From NCBI GenBank assembly GCA_023362775.1, contig JALMGJ010000015.1, positions 8,600,501 through 8,664,500 on the forward strand: DNA of 64,000 bases, in the 5' to 3' direction. Positions 12,261 to 23,842 of this stretch are shown here, piece by piece. This stretch comes from Charina bottae. Taxonomy: Eukaryota; Chordata; Lepidosauria; Squamata; Charinaidae. The translations under genes were made by a program, and so were the position numbers. The notes beneath the pieces were generated by a model. The model made no database searches. It was not told where the DNA came from and saw only the letters and a program-made list of their open reading frames with translations. The first letter of the stretch is position 1, and every line of letters begins with the position of its first letter.

Positions 12261-12325
12261 GGCTTGGAAGCTAAACAAGGTAGGGGCTGGGTAGTATTTG
12301 GATGGGAGATTTGGAATATGAGGTC
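12261..12325 (+). repeat. 5S rRNA-derived SINE fragment, sense
   Basis: The text 'cttggaagctaaacaaggta' and 'gtagtatttggatgggagat' closely follows the 5S rRNA gene through its internal control region (the gene has ...GGAAGCTAAGCAGGGTC... and ...TAGTACTTGGATGGGAGAC...). Only this central part is clear. It is a relic, not a working 5S gene. Confidence 0.65.
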
Positions 12326-12934
12326 TGGGAAGTAAAAAAAAAATCCCTGAAGAACACAATAACAAACTGCTTACTGACATCTAGGAAGCTGGTGTATCCA
12401 TGATGTCACCAAGACTTTACTTGTTGTAAATCACTGGGTATAGATTTGAGGACTAAGTCTGTATTCCAAGCATAACCTGACAGGATTGCCGTTACGCTAT
12501 AGAGCTATGCATTAGTCCATGGAGTGGAAGGCACCGTTGCTTTAACACCCCTCTGTTCTCTTTCCTCCCGGGGGGCTGAGCACTTGCCGAGAAACCTCTA
12601 CATTACTGACCATAATCGCTGTAATTTGTTAGTCTAATGGGGAAAAGTAGACGGCCTTTTGAAACTGGAAGTATAAAATAATATTGTGTGATATTTTATA
12701 TAAGTGGTGCTTGCACTACAAAGGCCTTGGGTTGAGTGAGTGCTTCCTTTGGAGAGCCTCAGTAGGCAAGATTAAATCTCCCTTATAAAAGGGGCACTTT
12801 ATTAATAAATTATACGTCTGCAGTTGCAGCAGAGAAAATGAGGAGACTGAATGCAGAACCTTGAAAGATGCCTGTATGTATAACGGAGTTCTTGCTAGCT
12901 GAGAAGCAATTAAGAAGTTAAGCACAAGCCATTC

Positions 12935-13185
12935 TAATAATAATAATAATAATAATAATCCACTTGAACACCATCGGCATTGTAAAAATCACCATCAGTC
13001 AATTGCAAAAGGCAGCTTTACTTGGAACAGCTTACATCCTGCAACGATACCTTTAATATTATTAAACAACTTCTGCCTATCCCAGGTCCTTGGGAAGGAC
13101 TCAATAGATGGACAAAAATGCCAAATCCGGTCTAAACATCTGGCTGACTGTGCGATTAACCATAATAATCTCATATAGTCATAAA
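12935..13185 (+). repeat. (AAT)n and adjoining LINE-like 3' remnant
   Basis: An AAT run at 12935-12959 is followed by about 28 open codons at 12970-13053, ending in a stop, that read ITISQLQKAALLGTAYILQR. I recall similar C-terminal text from R4/Dong-like non-LTR retrotransposons, but I cannot confirm it. The association with a trinucleotide run supports a LINE-end origin. Confidence 0.35.
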
Positions 13186-13189
13186 ATTC

Positions 13190-14577
13190 TTGGGCTCATA
13201 AATGCTTGGCGAAAAATGTGTTTGTGTTGCAATTTATTTCCTTACAGATTCAATCTTTATTTTATGTGTATAAGCTATACTGGTTGACTGGAGATGAGAA
13301 GAGTAAATCAAAGGGAAGGGGGAATAGAAGGGACTGTCCAGAGAAGGGGAATTTCTGACTGGAAGGGACCACCTGCCGGCTTTATGTGCAAAAGGCTAGA
13401 GCTAAACCTCACTTCGATTTCCCTCAATTGACAAATAATTGAATTTGAATCAGATTAAATTTAAATTATCCTTGTCTTTTTGTACTGATTCTTGATGGAA
13501 TAAACTGTCTCTCAAAATCAGATTAAATTCAGTTTACTGAATTCAATTTAATTCATTTAAATACAGTTTAAGACTTTGGTCTAGAGCCTCGGCAGTAGAA
13601 AAGCTATTTTGTCTTTCCAGCAAATTAAATTTTTTGATTAAAAAAAACAACAGCCACTCTTGAAAAAATTTGGGCCCCTGAGATCACAGTGCCCCCATTC
13701 TGCACTAGGTTTTTTGTTTTTAAGCAAATTAAAACCAAATTATAGCCTAGTGTGCCATGGCAAAACCTTTCGCCATTCAGAAGATTTTAAAAGAATTTGG
13801 GGCTGCTGAGATGCATGGCAGGGGAAGCCAAGGAGAAAATAAATGGAATTAAAAGAAATCAATCTTTGCTCACAGTTGATCAATATTAATAACAAACATG
13901 AGTGTTTGAAGAGAGTCCCTCTGTTTTATTATAATAGGGAACCTGAGATCTATATGAAATTAATTTCTTTTTCAAACCAAGTAAGTTGACAGATATAAAG
14001 TTTAATGGTTACAGTGTGATCACACTGTTATTAGAAGAGCCACAGTCATTTGAATAACATTCAAAAAAGGAGCCTTTTAATGTGGGTGTGTGTGGGTGTG
14101 GGTGTACATGGGGTGCTACCAATGCCAGATTGTGCAACTCCCAAGAAGTTTGATGCAAAGTGTTTTAATATCCCCAAATCCTAAAATGAGTGGAAAAATA
14201 AGCATGGGGAGAAGGAAGAGAGAAGTACCTTTATGACAGATTTTATATTACCATACTATATTTGATGTCTCAACTGTGAAAACGTATAGGTGAGCCAAGT
14301 ACGTGTGAATTAAGCCGCTAAATTCCCAATCTGTGCAGGTTGCTAAGCTTAGTTCAAGTTCAGGAGCTTTCAGAGTTCAGCTGAAGCTTATCCACTTTGG
14401 GATTGAGATGGGAGCTTTCGTCTGCAGCAGTTGGCTGGTGGCCTCTTAATCTCTCCCCAGCTGCAGCTACGAGGCTAGGCAAGGAATAATGCGAAGAATG
14501 AACTGGGCAATCACTATTGGGGAGCTGATATTAATAACCTGCAGCCAGACTATTTAAATGGGGAAATTCTTTTACTA
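13190..14577. other. Unique sequence with scattered short AT runs
   Basis: Repeated 'aattcaattt/gattaaattt' words near 13420-13560 hint at a decayed AT-rich repeat. No gene is supported. Confidence 0.4.
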
Positions 14578-14744
14578 AAGCTGGCTGGGTGAGCTTGGGC
14601 CAGTCACACACTCTCAGCCCAACTCACCTCACCGGGTTGTTGTTGTGGGGAAAATAGGAGGAAGGAGTATTAGGTATGTTCGCCGCCTTGAGTTATTTAT
14701 AAAAATAATTAAGGCGGGATAAAAATTAAATAAATAAATAAAAT
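14578..14744 (+). mobile_element. Squamate SINE, 5'-truncated, second tail type
   Basis: It starts within the body at GCTGGCTGGGTGAGCTTGGG, lacking boxes A and B. It continues into 'gttgttgttgtggggaaaat', 'ggagtattaggtatgttcgc' and an AAAT-rich end. This tail differs from the copies at 2.0 and 3.8 kb but matches those at 37.3 kb (reversed) and 62.4 kb. Confidence 0.8.
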
Positions 14745-15000
14745 GCAGGACTGTGTATGTGTGTTTGATTCAGAGTTTCGCTTCGAAAAAGGACTGGGTT
14801 GCATCTCTGAATTGAGTGGCTGTGCTGAATCCAATTGAAAGTGGATTCCAATTGGGGAATTGAATCAGATGCCTTAGAATCATTTCAATGTGTTTGAATG
14901 CTTCTGTGCATATGCAGAAACATTTTTAAAAATTATTTCTGAAATCTAAATCAATTCAACCTGATTCCATTTGATCCTCAATTTTGATATGTACCCCAGC

Positions 15001-15300
15001 TGCATATTTGTAACAATTTTGTTTTCTGAGTTGCAAACTACCTCTTTGATTTAGAAAGGCATTGGATAGGGTTGCACTCAGATTCAAACTGAATTGCTTT
15101 TGCATATTTGTAACAATTTTGTTTTCTGAGTTGCAAACTACCTCTTTGATTTAGAAAGGCAATGGATAGGGTTGCACTCAGATTCAAACTGAATTGCTTT
15201 TGCATATTTGTAACAATTTTGTTTTCTGAGTTGCAAACTACCTCTTTGATTTAGAAAGGCAATGGATAGGGTTGCACTCAGATTCAAACTGAATTGCTTT
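15001..15300. repeat. Exact 100-bp tandem triplication
   Basis: Three adjoining units start at 15001, 15101 and 15201, each opening with 'tgcatatttgtaacaatttt' and closing with 'gaattgcttt'. Unit 1 differs from units 2 and 3 by one base (attgg versus aatgg near position 71 of the unit), and units 2 and 3 appear identical. It is non-coding. Confidence 0.97.
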
Positions 15301-15327
15301 TGCTCCCATCCCCATTCTCCAGGAATC

Positions 15328-15515
<188 letters not shown>

Positions 15516-15767
15516 ATTTAATTATTATTTAAATTTATATTTATATAATACAGGAAATCGCTGTGGTCTGATGGTTTCTTTGCTGTGCTGAACTTGTCAT
15601 AGAAAAGGTCCAAGGCTGAATCTGCACTACCTTCTGAAAGAAATTAGAAAATCTCTGGAGAGTCCCTACAAGTGAGGTAGATCAGGAATTCTGGGGATGC
15701 ATCTGTGCACTTTTCTTCGCAGCAATATGGAAGTGGTGCTTCTGGGTGCCTTTTTAGCTTTCTGATT

Positions 15768-15820
15768 TGGTCTCCCATCCAAATAACAACCAGGCCTGAT
15801 TCTGCTTAGCTTTGGTTAGG
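15768..15820 (-). repeat. 5S rRNA-derived fragment, antisense
   Basis: 'GGTCTCCCATCCAAATAACA' followed by 'accaggcctgattctgctta' is the reverse complement of the 5S rRNA internal promoter region with a few changes. It is the best preserved of the 5S-like relics in this window. Confidence 0.7.
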
Positions 15821-17790
15821 AGCTGCCCACAGTTCTGCTACATGGACCATAGCTGACTTTTTACTGCTGCACGCAAACACACACCCAAAAGGAGGCAAGG
15901 TCAGGACAAATACTAAATTTGATTGAATTTGAATTTCCATTTAAATCAGACTGAATGCATTTAATAGGATTGTTTCCCATGTATTTCATACCTTTCCCTT
16001 TCTGCCAATATTATGCACTTTCTGAGCAGCTCTGGGGTGGGGGTGGGGGTGTCATATTTGGCCCTGGTGCTCCAGTTTCTCCATTTCCAGTATATACAGG
16101 GTTGAATTAGATGGAACAATCTGGTATATAGCAGATTCCAATATAAACGCACAAGATACACACATGCATATAATCCCCAAATCTTCCTGTTTCAGTCTGT
16201 GCAAACATAGGTGCAGATGAGGAAAGTTAAATGTCTTGTTTCCCAAACAAACCGGCAGCCAACAAGCAAACTTGAAGAAATCTGTTAGCATTCCTTGTTA
16301 GCCAGACTAACTCTCAGAAGGATTTGTTTTCTCTCAGCTGGTATTTACTTGGCATAACCTCCTGCTTGCAAACATCGTTATCTCTTTGCTCTATCAGCCT
16401 TAAAGATTAGGAATATGGATTTGTTTTCCAGACTGACCGTCTGACTTTGTGACCTTAGGCTGTTCGCTAACACAGAAACACTTGACATGACTCTTTGTCA
16501 AAAAACACCATTAGGCCAGTCCCGTTACAGGAAATAGAAGCTCTACAAGGAGGGATTAATGGCTAATGGGAAATCACGTGGCTCATAATTTTAGCCTGGA
16601 TATGCTGCAGATGGGCATCCAAGCATCCTGTTCGTTGCCTGTCACCAGTGACCAGGTGACGAAGCAGCAGCTCGTGGCGCTATAACGTTTGATCCTGTAA
16701 GGACCTGTTTATACAATTAGTTATTTCTCTACTAATTCCCTTAAGACTGTGATTTTTGTTCACAAGTTCAAACGGTTAGTCAGGCTCTAGGATGAGAGAA
16801 AAATCATCTCTGGAATTTGTAGCTGTTTCCTTCTCAGGAATAAAACACTTATGTGTAGCTACATGTAAATGGCACATATTTTTGACCGTTGAGCCAATAT
16901 ATTAACCGCCCAGAGTCTGCCACGGTAGAGATGGGCGGGGATAAATCCAAATAATAAAAATAATAAATTAATAAATGTGTCTGGGTTCACATGTCATGTT
17001 AAACCAAGGATGCAAAATGTACAGCTTTCTGGGGCCTCTCAGAGCACACACATACACACTCCCCGGTGAAAGGGGAGGTCTTTATGTTTTGAATTCTGAT
17101 GTGGCTTATTAAAGAAGGGAAATCAGTGCATTAAATATATTTGAGGCTTACATTTTATCCTCTTTAAACTCCTGATATTTCTCCACAAGTCTCTGTCCAC
17201 CTTAATGAGGATGTCCTCAGCAAGCTATTTGGAACTTGGAATGGTCCTCAAGCTGACAGAAGTTGCATATCTCTGTGCTTAACCATGGTTGACTGAATGC
17301 ATGACAAACTAAAAGTTTTAGTTAGGAATTCCTGCCATTTCACTTTTTAAGGTACTGAGACATACAAGAAATCAGGAAAACATCTGGATGATGGAAAAAT
17401 GTGGAGCAGAAAATAGCAGCACCAACTGTAGCACCCTCTGCCCCCTCTAACTATCAAGGAAGCTGAAAAAGACCATCAAGTGGTATAAGATGCAGAATTT
17501 AACCCTAGCTGAATGTTTAACCAGTCAGGGGAAACTGAGCAGAAATACTAATCATGGAGATAGTTTTCCTTAAGTTTTTGGCCTATATGAAAATTGAAGC
17601 TGAGATCTATGGGTCAATTTGTAACATCCAGAGAAATTGCAAAGAAATTCTTGAACACCTTGAGAAGAAGGTAGAAAAACAGGAATAGAAATTATAAGTT
17701 TTTATCATTGTGCTAGTTCATCCTTTGAGAAAAGTATGGTGTGGGGAAGAACAAGAGAGAAAAAAGGAAATTAAATGGTGTCCTATGTAT
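15821..17790. other. Mostly unique sequence with an L2-type tail at 16905-16978
   Basis: Positions 16905-16978 carry 'aaccgcccagagtctgccac', 'agatgggcggggataaat' and an AATAA-rich end, the 3' signature of the plus-strand L2 LINEs at 48.4 and 52.7 kb. The rest is unique; 17400-17690 weakly resembles 7640-7775. Confidence 0.6.
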
Positions 17791-17885
17791 AGTCGAAGGC
17801 TTTCATGGCCGGAATCCGATGGTGGTTGTGGGTTTTCCGGGCTGTGTGGCCGTGTTCTGGCAGTTTTGGTGTCCTCTTGCTAAGC
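17790..17885 (-). repeat. Dispersed repeat end, possibly Penelope-like
   Basis: The block 'gtcgaaggctttcatggccg' followed by 'gttttccgggctgtgtggcc' is a motif I recognise as a common dispersed repeat in lizard and snake DNA, read on the minus strand. I believe it is a Penelope-like or related retroelement end but cannot confirm the family. Confidence 0.45.
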
Positions 17886-20530
17886 TTAATTTTGCCAATG
17901 TTGGCTGAAGTGCATATGGTCCCAAAAGATTTTCTCCTCCCAAAAAGGGAACCCCAAGAGAAAAATATGGGGAAAAAGTGCTTTGGAGAAAAAAAAAAAA
18001 AGGTCATCACCTGATTGTCAGGAGTTCCATCTTGACTAGGACAGATCTTCTGCACTTACGTCATCAGATTGTTTCTTTGAAGTTACAGCTGAACTCCCTG
18101 TGAAAGTGGATGGAAAGAGGATGTGCCCTGGAAATTACATTATCCTTTTCCATCAGCGCTACAGTAGTTAATGAGTTGCATTTCCTTTCAGTCTGCCTCC
18201 CATCTGCTCCCCTACATCCAGTAAGCAGAAATGTGGATGCCTTTTGGTCGAACTGAAAGATTGATGCTAGCCAGAGGAGAGCACTCATGAGTGACCGCAC
18301 AAGCAAACAAAGAGAAAAGTGGCATGTCTTCAGGGGAAAGTGAGTGATGGGAATAATAAGGCAGCGTGTATCTTGAGAATCTTGTTGACTTGTGGGTCTT
18401 CCCTGTTTTTCTAAATCACAGGGATCTTCTCTTTTAATTATTGCAGGGAGGTGACTCCGGGGTGTGACCTTTTGGGGGTGGGGTTAAGATACAGTAAGCA
18501 ATCCATGCAATGGTGTTCTGGTTGTGGATTACAGTAGCTTTCAAAATGCTAGGGCATCATTCCCAAAATTGGAGAAATGCCGGTGAGGGATTTTGGAAGT
18601 TACAATTGCAAAACATTAAAAGGGGAGAAAGTTTCTGGAAGGCTGAGCTAATATCATGTACCAACTAGAATGTTGTGTTAGACTGTGGAAACCTTGGTCC
18701 AAGTTCATCTATCTTCAGATTATCTTTTATCTCTAAATCTAATCCATCTCACAAGGTAGGTCTTAGAGGTTCCTCGCCATTAGCTGGTTGCCCTCACGTT
18801 CCTGAAGCAATGGGCTTATCTGGTGAAAGCGTCTGGGTCTGAAAAGCCATCCAACTTTTTAATTTTACTTCAGAGCTGCGTCGGATGTTTTGAGGCACTG
18901 TGGAAAGATCAAAACTGCAACTGTTCTTTCAGGCTCCTGTTTCTATCATCAGCCTGTAGTTTAGGGGTAAAGTGGACAGGCATTCATTATTAATTGTAAT
19001 GGTGATTTTAACTGTAATTGTATTGTTGTTTCTTTTTGATGTACACCATCCAGAGTCATGTTTGTCTGAGTTGGGTGTCCATATAAACCTCTTAAACAAA
19101 CAAATCTTAGTTCCTCCACCTGCTGCTTAAAGATTGCCTTGTTGTATCCAGTCCTATTATAGAAGACTTGGCGAGATAAGTAGGTGAAGCTTAGAGGCAG
19201 CAATCTATGTATGGGGGGAGGAGAAAAATGATGTTGTGGGATGTGGTTTAGAAGAGCTTCTCGGTGGTGGATCCCAGCTGTGGAATGTTCTTTCTAGCAT
19301 TAGGCAAAACATGTTTTCCTATACTTTTGAACGAGCTTATTTCAGCTAAAACTGGGTTTTTTGATGCTTTCCTAAGCTGTTTTTTTGTCACTGTTTCAAT
19401 ATTGTATGTATATATGTATTTTGTCCACTGCTTCGCTAGCAAAGCTTCTCTTGATGTGTGGATCCTAATTTATTATTGTTGTTCTTATTATATTATATAA
19501 CGGAATTGTTTACTGATTTAGTTCACTGAATCATTAAAGTGTTCTTCACAAAAAAGGAATGAAGATTTGTTCGCAGAACTTAAAATAAAATCTGAAACAA
19601 TGAAAAATTAAACAGCAGTATAAAATCCTGCACTTCATTCATCAGGAAACACAACTGGTGTGTTTGCACAGTACATTTCACCAGATTAAGGACCCAGTGG
19701 CCTCATTCCCACAACAAACTAAACTTGGTTAGTTAAACCTTAGTTAATCGATGAAGGGGTTATAACCTACCATGTCATGAAAACTCAGCCAATACAGATC
19801 AGTGTATTGTGTGCATCCAGAAAATGGATGAGTTCAGTACCTAAATTAAGCCTGTTGTGTGTACACATCTGTTAACAAAAATCTAGTAACTTGGTTTAAG
19901 AATTGAACCTTCAGTAATTGATGAAATCAAGATACTTAAACAATAATGAAAAAGATAATACATTTCAAGTGAAATTGTTCCTTCTCATTTGATTGCTGGA
20001 TTGTGTGGTTTCAGACAGGGACCCTGAATGGGACCTCCTTCGTTACACCAGTGAGCAAATACAGTGCCAGCCTAATTCCTCTAAAAATATTGTGTTTCAT
20101 GTCTTATATGATGTTGAAGGGGGAGACTTCTTATTTTTACATTTTGAATTTTGAATTAATGCAGGGATATTAGCATAATCAGGAGATGTAACCTGTCAAT
20201 TTGATGTTGAGAAAGATCTTGAAACTTGTAAGGTACTTAATTTCTAAGGAACCAGTTGAGAATACCTGTAGGTTTTCTTCTCTCTTCTGCTGACTGCCTT
20301 ACTTACTTTTAGTTTGATTCATTCAGTTGTTCCCATTAATATTCTCCTGCCATCTTTACCAACTCTGTTACCCTGTAACCCTATCCTTGGTTGCTCAGAC
20401 ACAAGTCCTACAGGTCTCAGTAGGGTTTATTTTCTGAAATGATAGGAGATTGTGCTTACACTACGTCCTCCAGTTTTACAACCATAGCAGCATTTGCAAC
20501 CCAGAGTTATATTTCCCCTTTTCTCTCCTA
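17886..20530. other. Mostly unique sequence; L2-like tail at about 19010-19105
   Basis: Positions 19035-19105 have 'gatgtacaccatccagagtc' and an AAACAAACAAAT end, matching the layout of plus-strand L2-type tails. An A run at 17988-18001 is near 'ttggagaaaaa'. No gene is supported. Confidence 0.45.
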
Positions 20531-20531
20531 T

Positions 20532-20732
<201 letters not shown>

Positions 20733-20946
20733 TAGAGCCGGTCTGGTATAGGCACTGGGCTAGAAGCCAGGAGACCATGAGTTCTAGTCCCACCTTCAGC
20801 ACAAAGCCAACTGGGTGACCTTGGGCCAGTCACTCTCTCTCAGCCCTGCGAAGCAGGCAATGGCAAACCACTTCTGAAATCTTGCCAAGAAAACTGCAGG
20901 GACTACTCCAGGCAGTCGCCAGGAGTCAACAATGGCTTGAAGACGT
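20733..20946 (+). mobile_element. tRNA-derived squamate SINE
   Basis: Box B GTTCTAGTCCC and the AGCCAACTGGGTGACCTTGG body are intact. Box A is damaged: the 'gtagtggttaag' part is shortened to 'tataggcac'. The tail 'gccaagaaaactgcagggac' and 'ggcagtcgccaggagtcaac' is of the Bov-B-like type. Confidence 0.85.
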
Positions 20947-20956
20947 ATGTATATGT

Positions 20957-20961
20957 ACACA

Positions 20962-21010
<49 letters not shown>
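20957..21010. repeat. (CA)n(GA)n compound microsatellite
   Basis: About 22 bp of CA is followed without a gap by about 31 bp of GA, just downstream of the SINE tail. Confidence 0.95.
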
Positions 21011-21012
<2 letters not shown>

Positions 21013-21427
21013 TCCTTTTTGGCCCTTCATCCTAGGAAACCTGGTTGTGTGTGCTAGTTTTGTCTCGTTCTTCACTTGACATTTCCACTGTGATGTAATC
21101 TTTCACTAGACTGGCAGCCCTCGATAAGCAACTGTTTGCAATATCTATTAATATTTCAACATGCTTTTAAGAAAATTTGGCCTTTCGTAGCTCAGGTCTC
21201 TGGCAGACTTACATAATGGTTACTAAGAGATAGTGTAAATAGAGGTGTTCTGAAGGTGTGGTTTATTATTCAGAATTACTTTCTTAACATCCAGTTACTC
21301 CTTCCAGGCTGTACAAAGAACCAATCCGAAAACTTTTCTCTTTTTTTGAATAAAAGGGTACATTTAGAACAAGCAAACAAAAAAAACCCCAAGTGCTTGA
21401 ATAGACCATACCTCTGGAGTTTTTTTT

Positions 21428-21560
21428 AAATTTAATTTTATATTTATACCCCGCCTATCCCCTCCCTAATGGAGGACTCTAAGCGGCTTACATACATCAT
21501 ATATATATATTGTTATACATTTCATACATATACAATTCAATTTTAACCGCGCGCTAAGGG
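21428..21560 (-). mobile_element. L2-type LINE 3' tail, reverse, diverged
   Basis: 'tttataccccgcctatcccc' and 'ggaggactctaagcggctta' are the reverse of the GGGCGG-type tail found in the other L2 copies. It is 5'-truncated with no coding part. Confidence 0.55.
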
Positions 21561-22342
21561 AAGGGGTAAGGGAACCGACTCTTCCGTGGCTACTTGGCTA
21601 CATACATACAGTTATCTCCCTTTAGAATCTTCCTCTTGCTTTTTGAACTCTGCAGAAAGCTTCTATAGGACAAAGACCATCCAAGAGTCTTTTCCTTTGT
21701 TCTGCTAGCTCTTGAAAGGACAGTTATCATTAAAAGGGTAGCTATTTAACCTTTGAAAATTAATTTAGAGGAGTGGAAGGAAGCTTCTCTTTTACCTGCA
21801 TGCTATGAGAAAGGCTTCGCTTCCGGTTTTGCTTAGATTACATTTCTAGCATAGTCTTTTCACTGAGAAACCATTTGGTATTCATAAACGTAAAGAGCTG
21901 TCTTTCTGTGCATGCCAGTGAGTGACCGTATACCATGAGTGTTATCTTTCTTGGCTAAGAAAAAAGATTTTTATAGTCCTACAAAAGAGAGCTTGCAGTA
22001 TATTAATGGGAATCTATAAATTAATCTCTGTACAACACCTTGCTAACACTTTGATTTTTATAGAGTCCCTGAGCTCAAGGCTTTGCTGACTATTCTTCCG
22101 TTATTGTGTTCATTAAGGGAATATGGCAGGTCAGGACGAAATATTGGCACACCTAATAAAGCACTAGAGTGAATTAAGTGGGCAGTTGGTGCGGTATTGT
22201 TTTCTCTAATCAGAAATATAGCTGTATGGTGTTTGATTAATCTTCTTGATAAACCAATGAACTGGCTGTTAATAGCACTCAGTGCAATGCATTTTAAGCC
22301 ACTTACGAGATTAATTGAATTAATGTTTTAATTATTTGAAGG

Positions 22343-22391
<49 letters not shown>

Positions 22392-23370
22392 TGCCATCGC
22401 TACACACTTTTCAAGCATCCAGCCACTGCAATCATATATCGCATTTGTTGGAAGAGAAGTACAGGTAGATAAGTTGTAGAGTTATGGGGAACTTGAATCC
22501 ACTTACAATTGTTTTTTGGATAATTGACAAATAGTGTAAATTAAGGAACAAGAAATCTTAGACAATGATAATTAAACTCTGTTGTGGGCCAGGTTCTTTT
22601 TAATCATTTATGTGTTAGTCTCTGAATTACTATCACTTTACTTATTTGGGTTAGGATCTATGAATCTTCTATGGATGTCCTTTAGATCAGCTTTTCCTAA
22701 ACTGGCATCTTACTGGGAAAAGTAGGAGGTGCAATTGAACGTTTCTGAAGGCTCTTTGCTGGAGAGGACTACGGTGTCTGAATGCATAGTAGAAAAGAAA
22801 GTAGGAAAGGAAGGAAAGCGGTCTGAATAATTTTCACTCCCTGAGGAGAGGTGGTGGAAGGAAGAAGGCATCTCTCTCCCTAATTCAACACATTGTAGCC
22901 TCTTGGCCTGGCCGTTGATTTTACTCCTGCATTGTCAATAGGAGAGCAACTTCTATCATGCCTGAATGAATAGTCTAATACAAAGTTGCCAAGTCAGGCT
23001 GTTTGCTAGCAGATAGAAATGGAGAAAGGAGAGATTCAGGAGAAATGGCTTGCTGGTGGGGGGGTGCAGTTGCTACTTCCCCCTCCTATTAACTGATAAC
23101 GCAAGACTGTCATCCCACTTTGCCTAATGGCTTGGCTGGAGGCAAAAGTGCCTAAGCTCATGCATTTGTTCTGGGACCATAAAACAAAAGCAAGTGGAAC
23201 AGTTTGCACAGAACCATCACACTTTTTGATTGGTCTATAGCAAACTTGATTCACGTCTTTCAATAGTGAAAATTGGGTGGTCTGGCCCCACCTCCTTATC
23301 TGAAAAGATCTGCAGTATAAACTATTACTCCTGAACATATGAAAAGAGGAAGGAAAACTGCTGTAATCCC
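21561..23370. other. Unique sequence with (GATA)n at 22343-22390
   Basis: A pure GATA tetranucleotide array occupies 22343-22390. Nothing else is recognised, and no coding frame over 100 codons carries a known domain. Confidence 0.5.
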
Positions 23371-23551
23371 AGTGTTGGTGGGGGTGTGGTTTTCTCCTTG
23401 GTAGATCCTTGATTAGGGCAATGTTTTCTGCTTGACTGTTTGTCTGGTGTTAATTTCTGCCGCAGGGATTAACACCAGGCAAACAATCAAGCAGAAAACA
23501 ATACCCTAATCAAGGAACTCCCAAGGAGAAAACCACACCCCCACCAACACT
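23371..23551. repeat. Long inverted repeat, 84-bp arms, 13-bp loop
   Basis: The arm 23371-23454 (starts AGTGTTGGTGGGGGTGTGG, ends GTCTGGTGTTAAT) is the near-perfect reverse complement of 23468-23551. The right arm runs straight into the Penelope-like segment, so the left arm is probably an inverted extra copy of the element's own sequence. The transcript would form a stable hairpin. Confidence 0.95.
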
Positions 23552-23720
23552 GGCAGAGCAAGCTACGGTATAGAAACAGGCAGCAAACCCCACACTCACC
23601 AGCATTGATGATGTTACCTAGTTGGGTAATGAAACGTCTGCAAGCAAACCACCAAGCTCAGAGAGCACCGAGGACTCCACAGTTCAACCCTGAGCTACAG
23701 ATATTCTCTTCTATTGTAAC
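23552..23720 (+). mobile_element. Penelope-like element fragment with hammerhead-like core
   Basis: It shares 'gcaaaccccacactcac', 'atgaaacgtctgcaagcaaa' and 'accaagctcagagagcac' with the two arms at 57.0 and 57.8 kb. Positions 23605-23635 hold a hammerhead-type layout. TTGATGA is followed by GTTACC (23613-23618), which pairs with GGTAAT (23625-23630), then GAAACGTC. Upstream AGCA and downstream TGC give a short stem I. The first core base is T instead of C, so this copy is probably inactive. Penelope-like retroelements are known to carry hammerhead motifs; the family call is inferred from that and from the inverted arrangement. Confidence 0.6.
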
Positions 23721-23789
23721 TTCTTTGTGGGCTTGGGGAGTCGTAATCCCAGCACACTGGGACCGGAGTTGGTCCTCCGCTGGGCAGAA

Positions 23790-23842
23790 GCTTGGAATAG
23801 GAGTCCTCCAACGTCCCTTCCAGTGCTATGATTCTATGACGC
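23790..23842 (+). mobile_element. CR1 LINE 3' end fragment
   Basis: 'gtcctccaacgtcccttcca' and 'gtgctatgattctatgac' match the characteristic CR1 3' terminus (CCTTCCAACTCTGTGATTCTATGA in the usual form, with changes). Only about 50 bp is recognisable. Confidence 0.7.

Noticed and set aside
12261..12325. 5S rRNA gene
   Set aside because: Only the central part is similar, with many changes and no complete 120-bp gene. It is best explained as a SINE relic.
15001..15300. CRISPR-like direct repeats
   Set aside because: The units adjoin with no spacers and the genome is clearly vertebrate. It is a simple tandem triplication.
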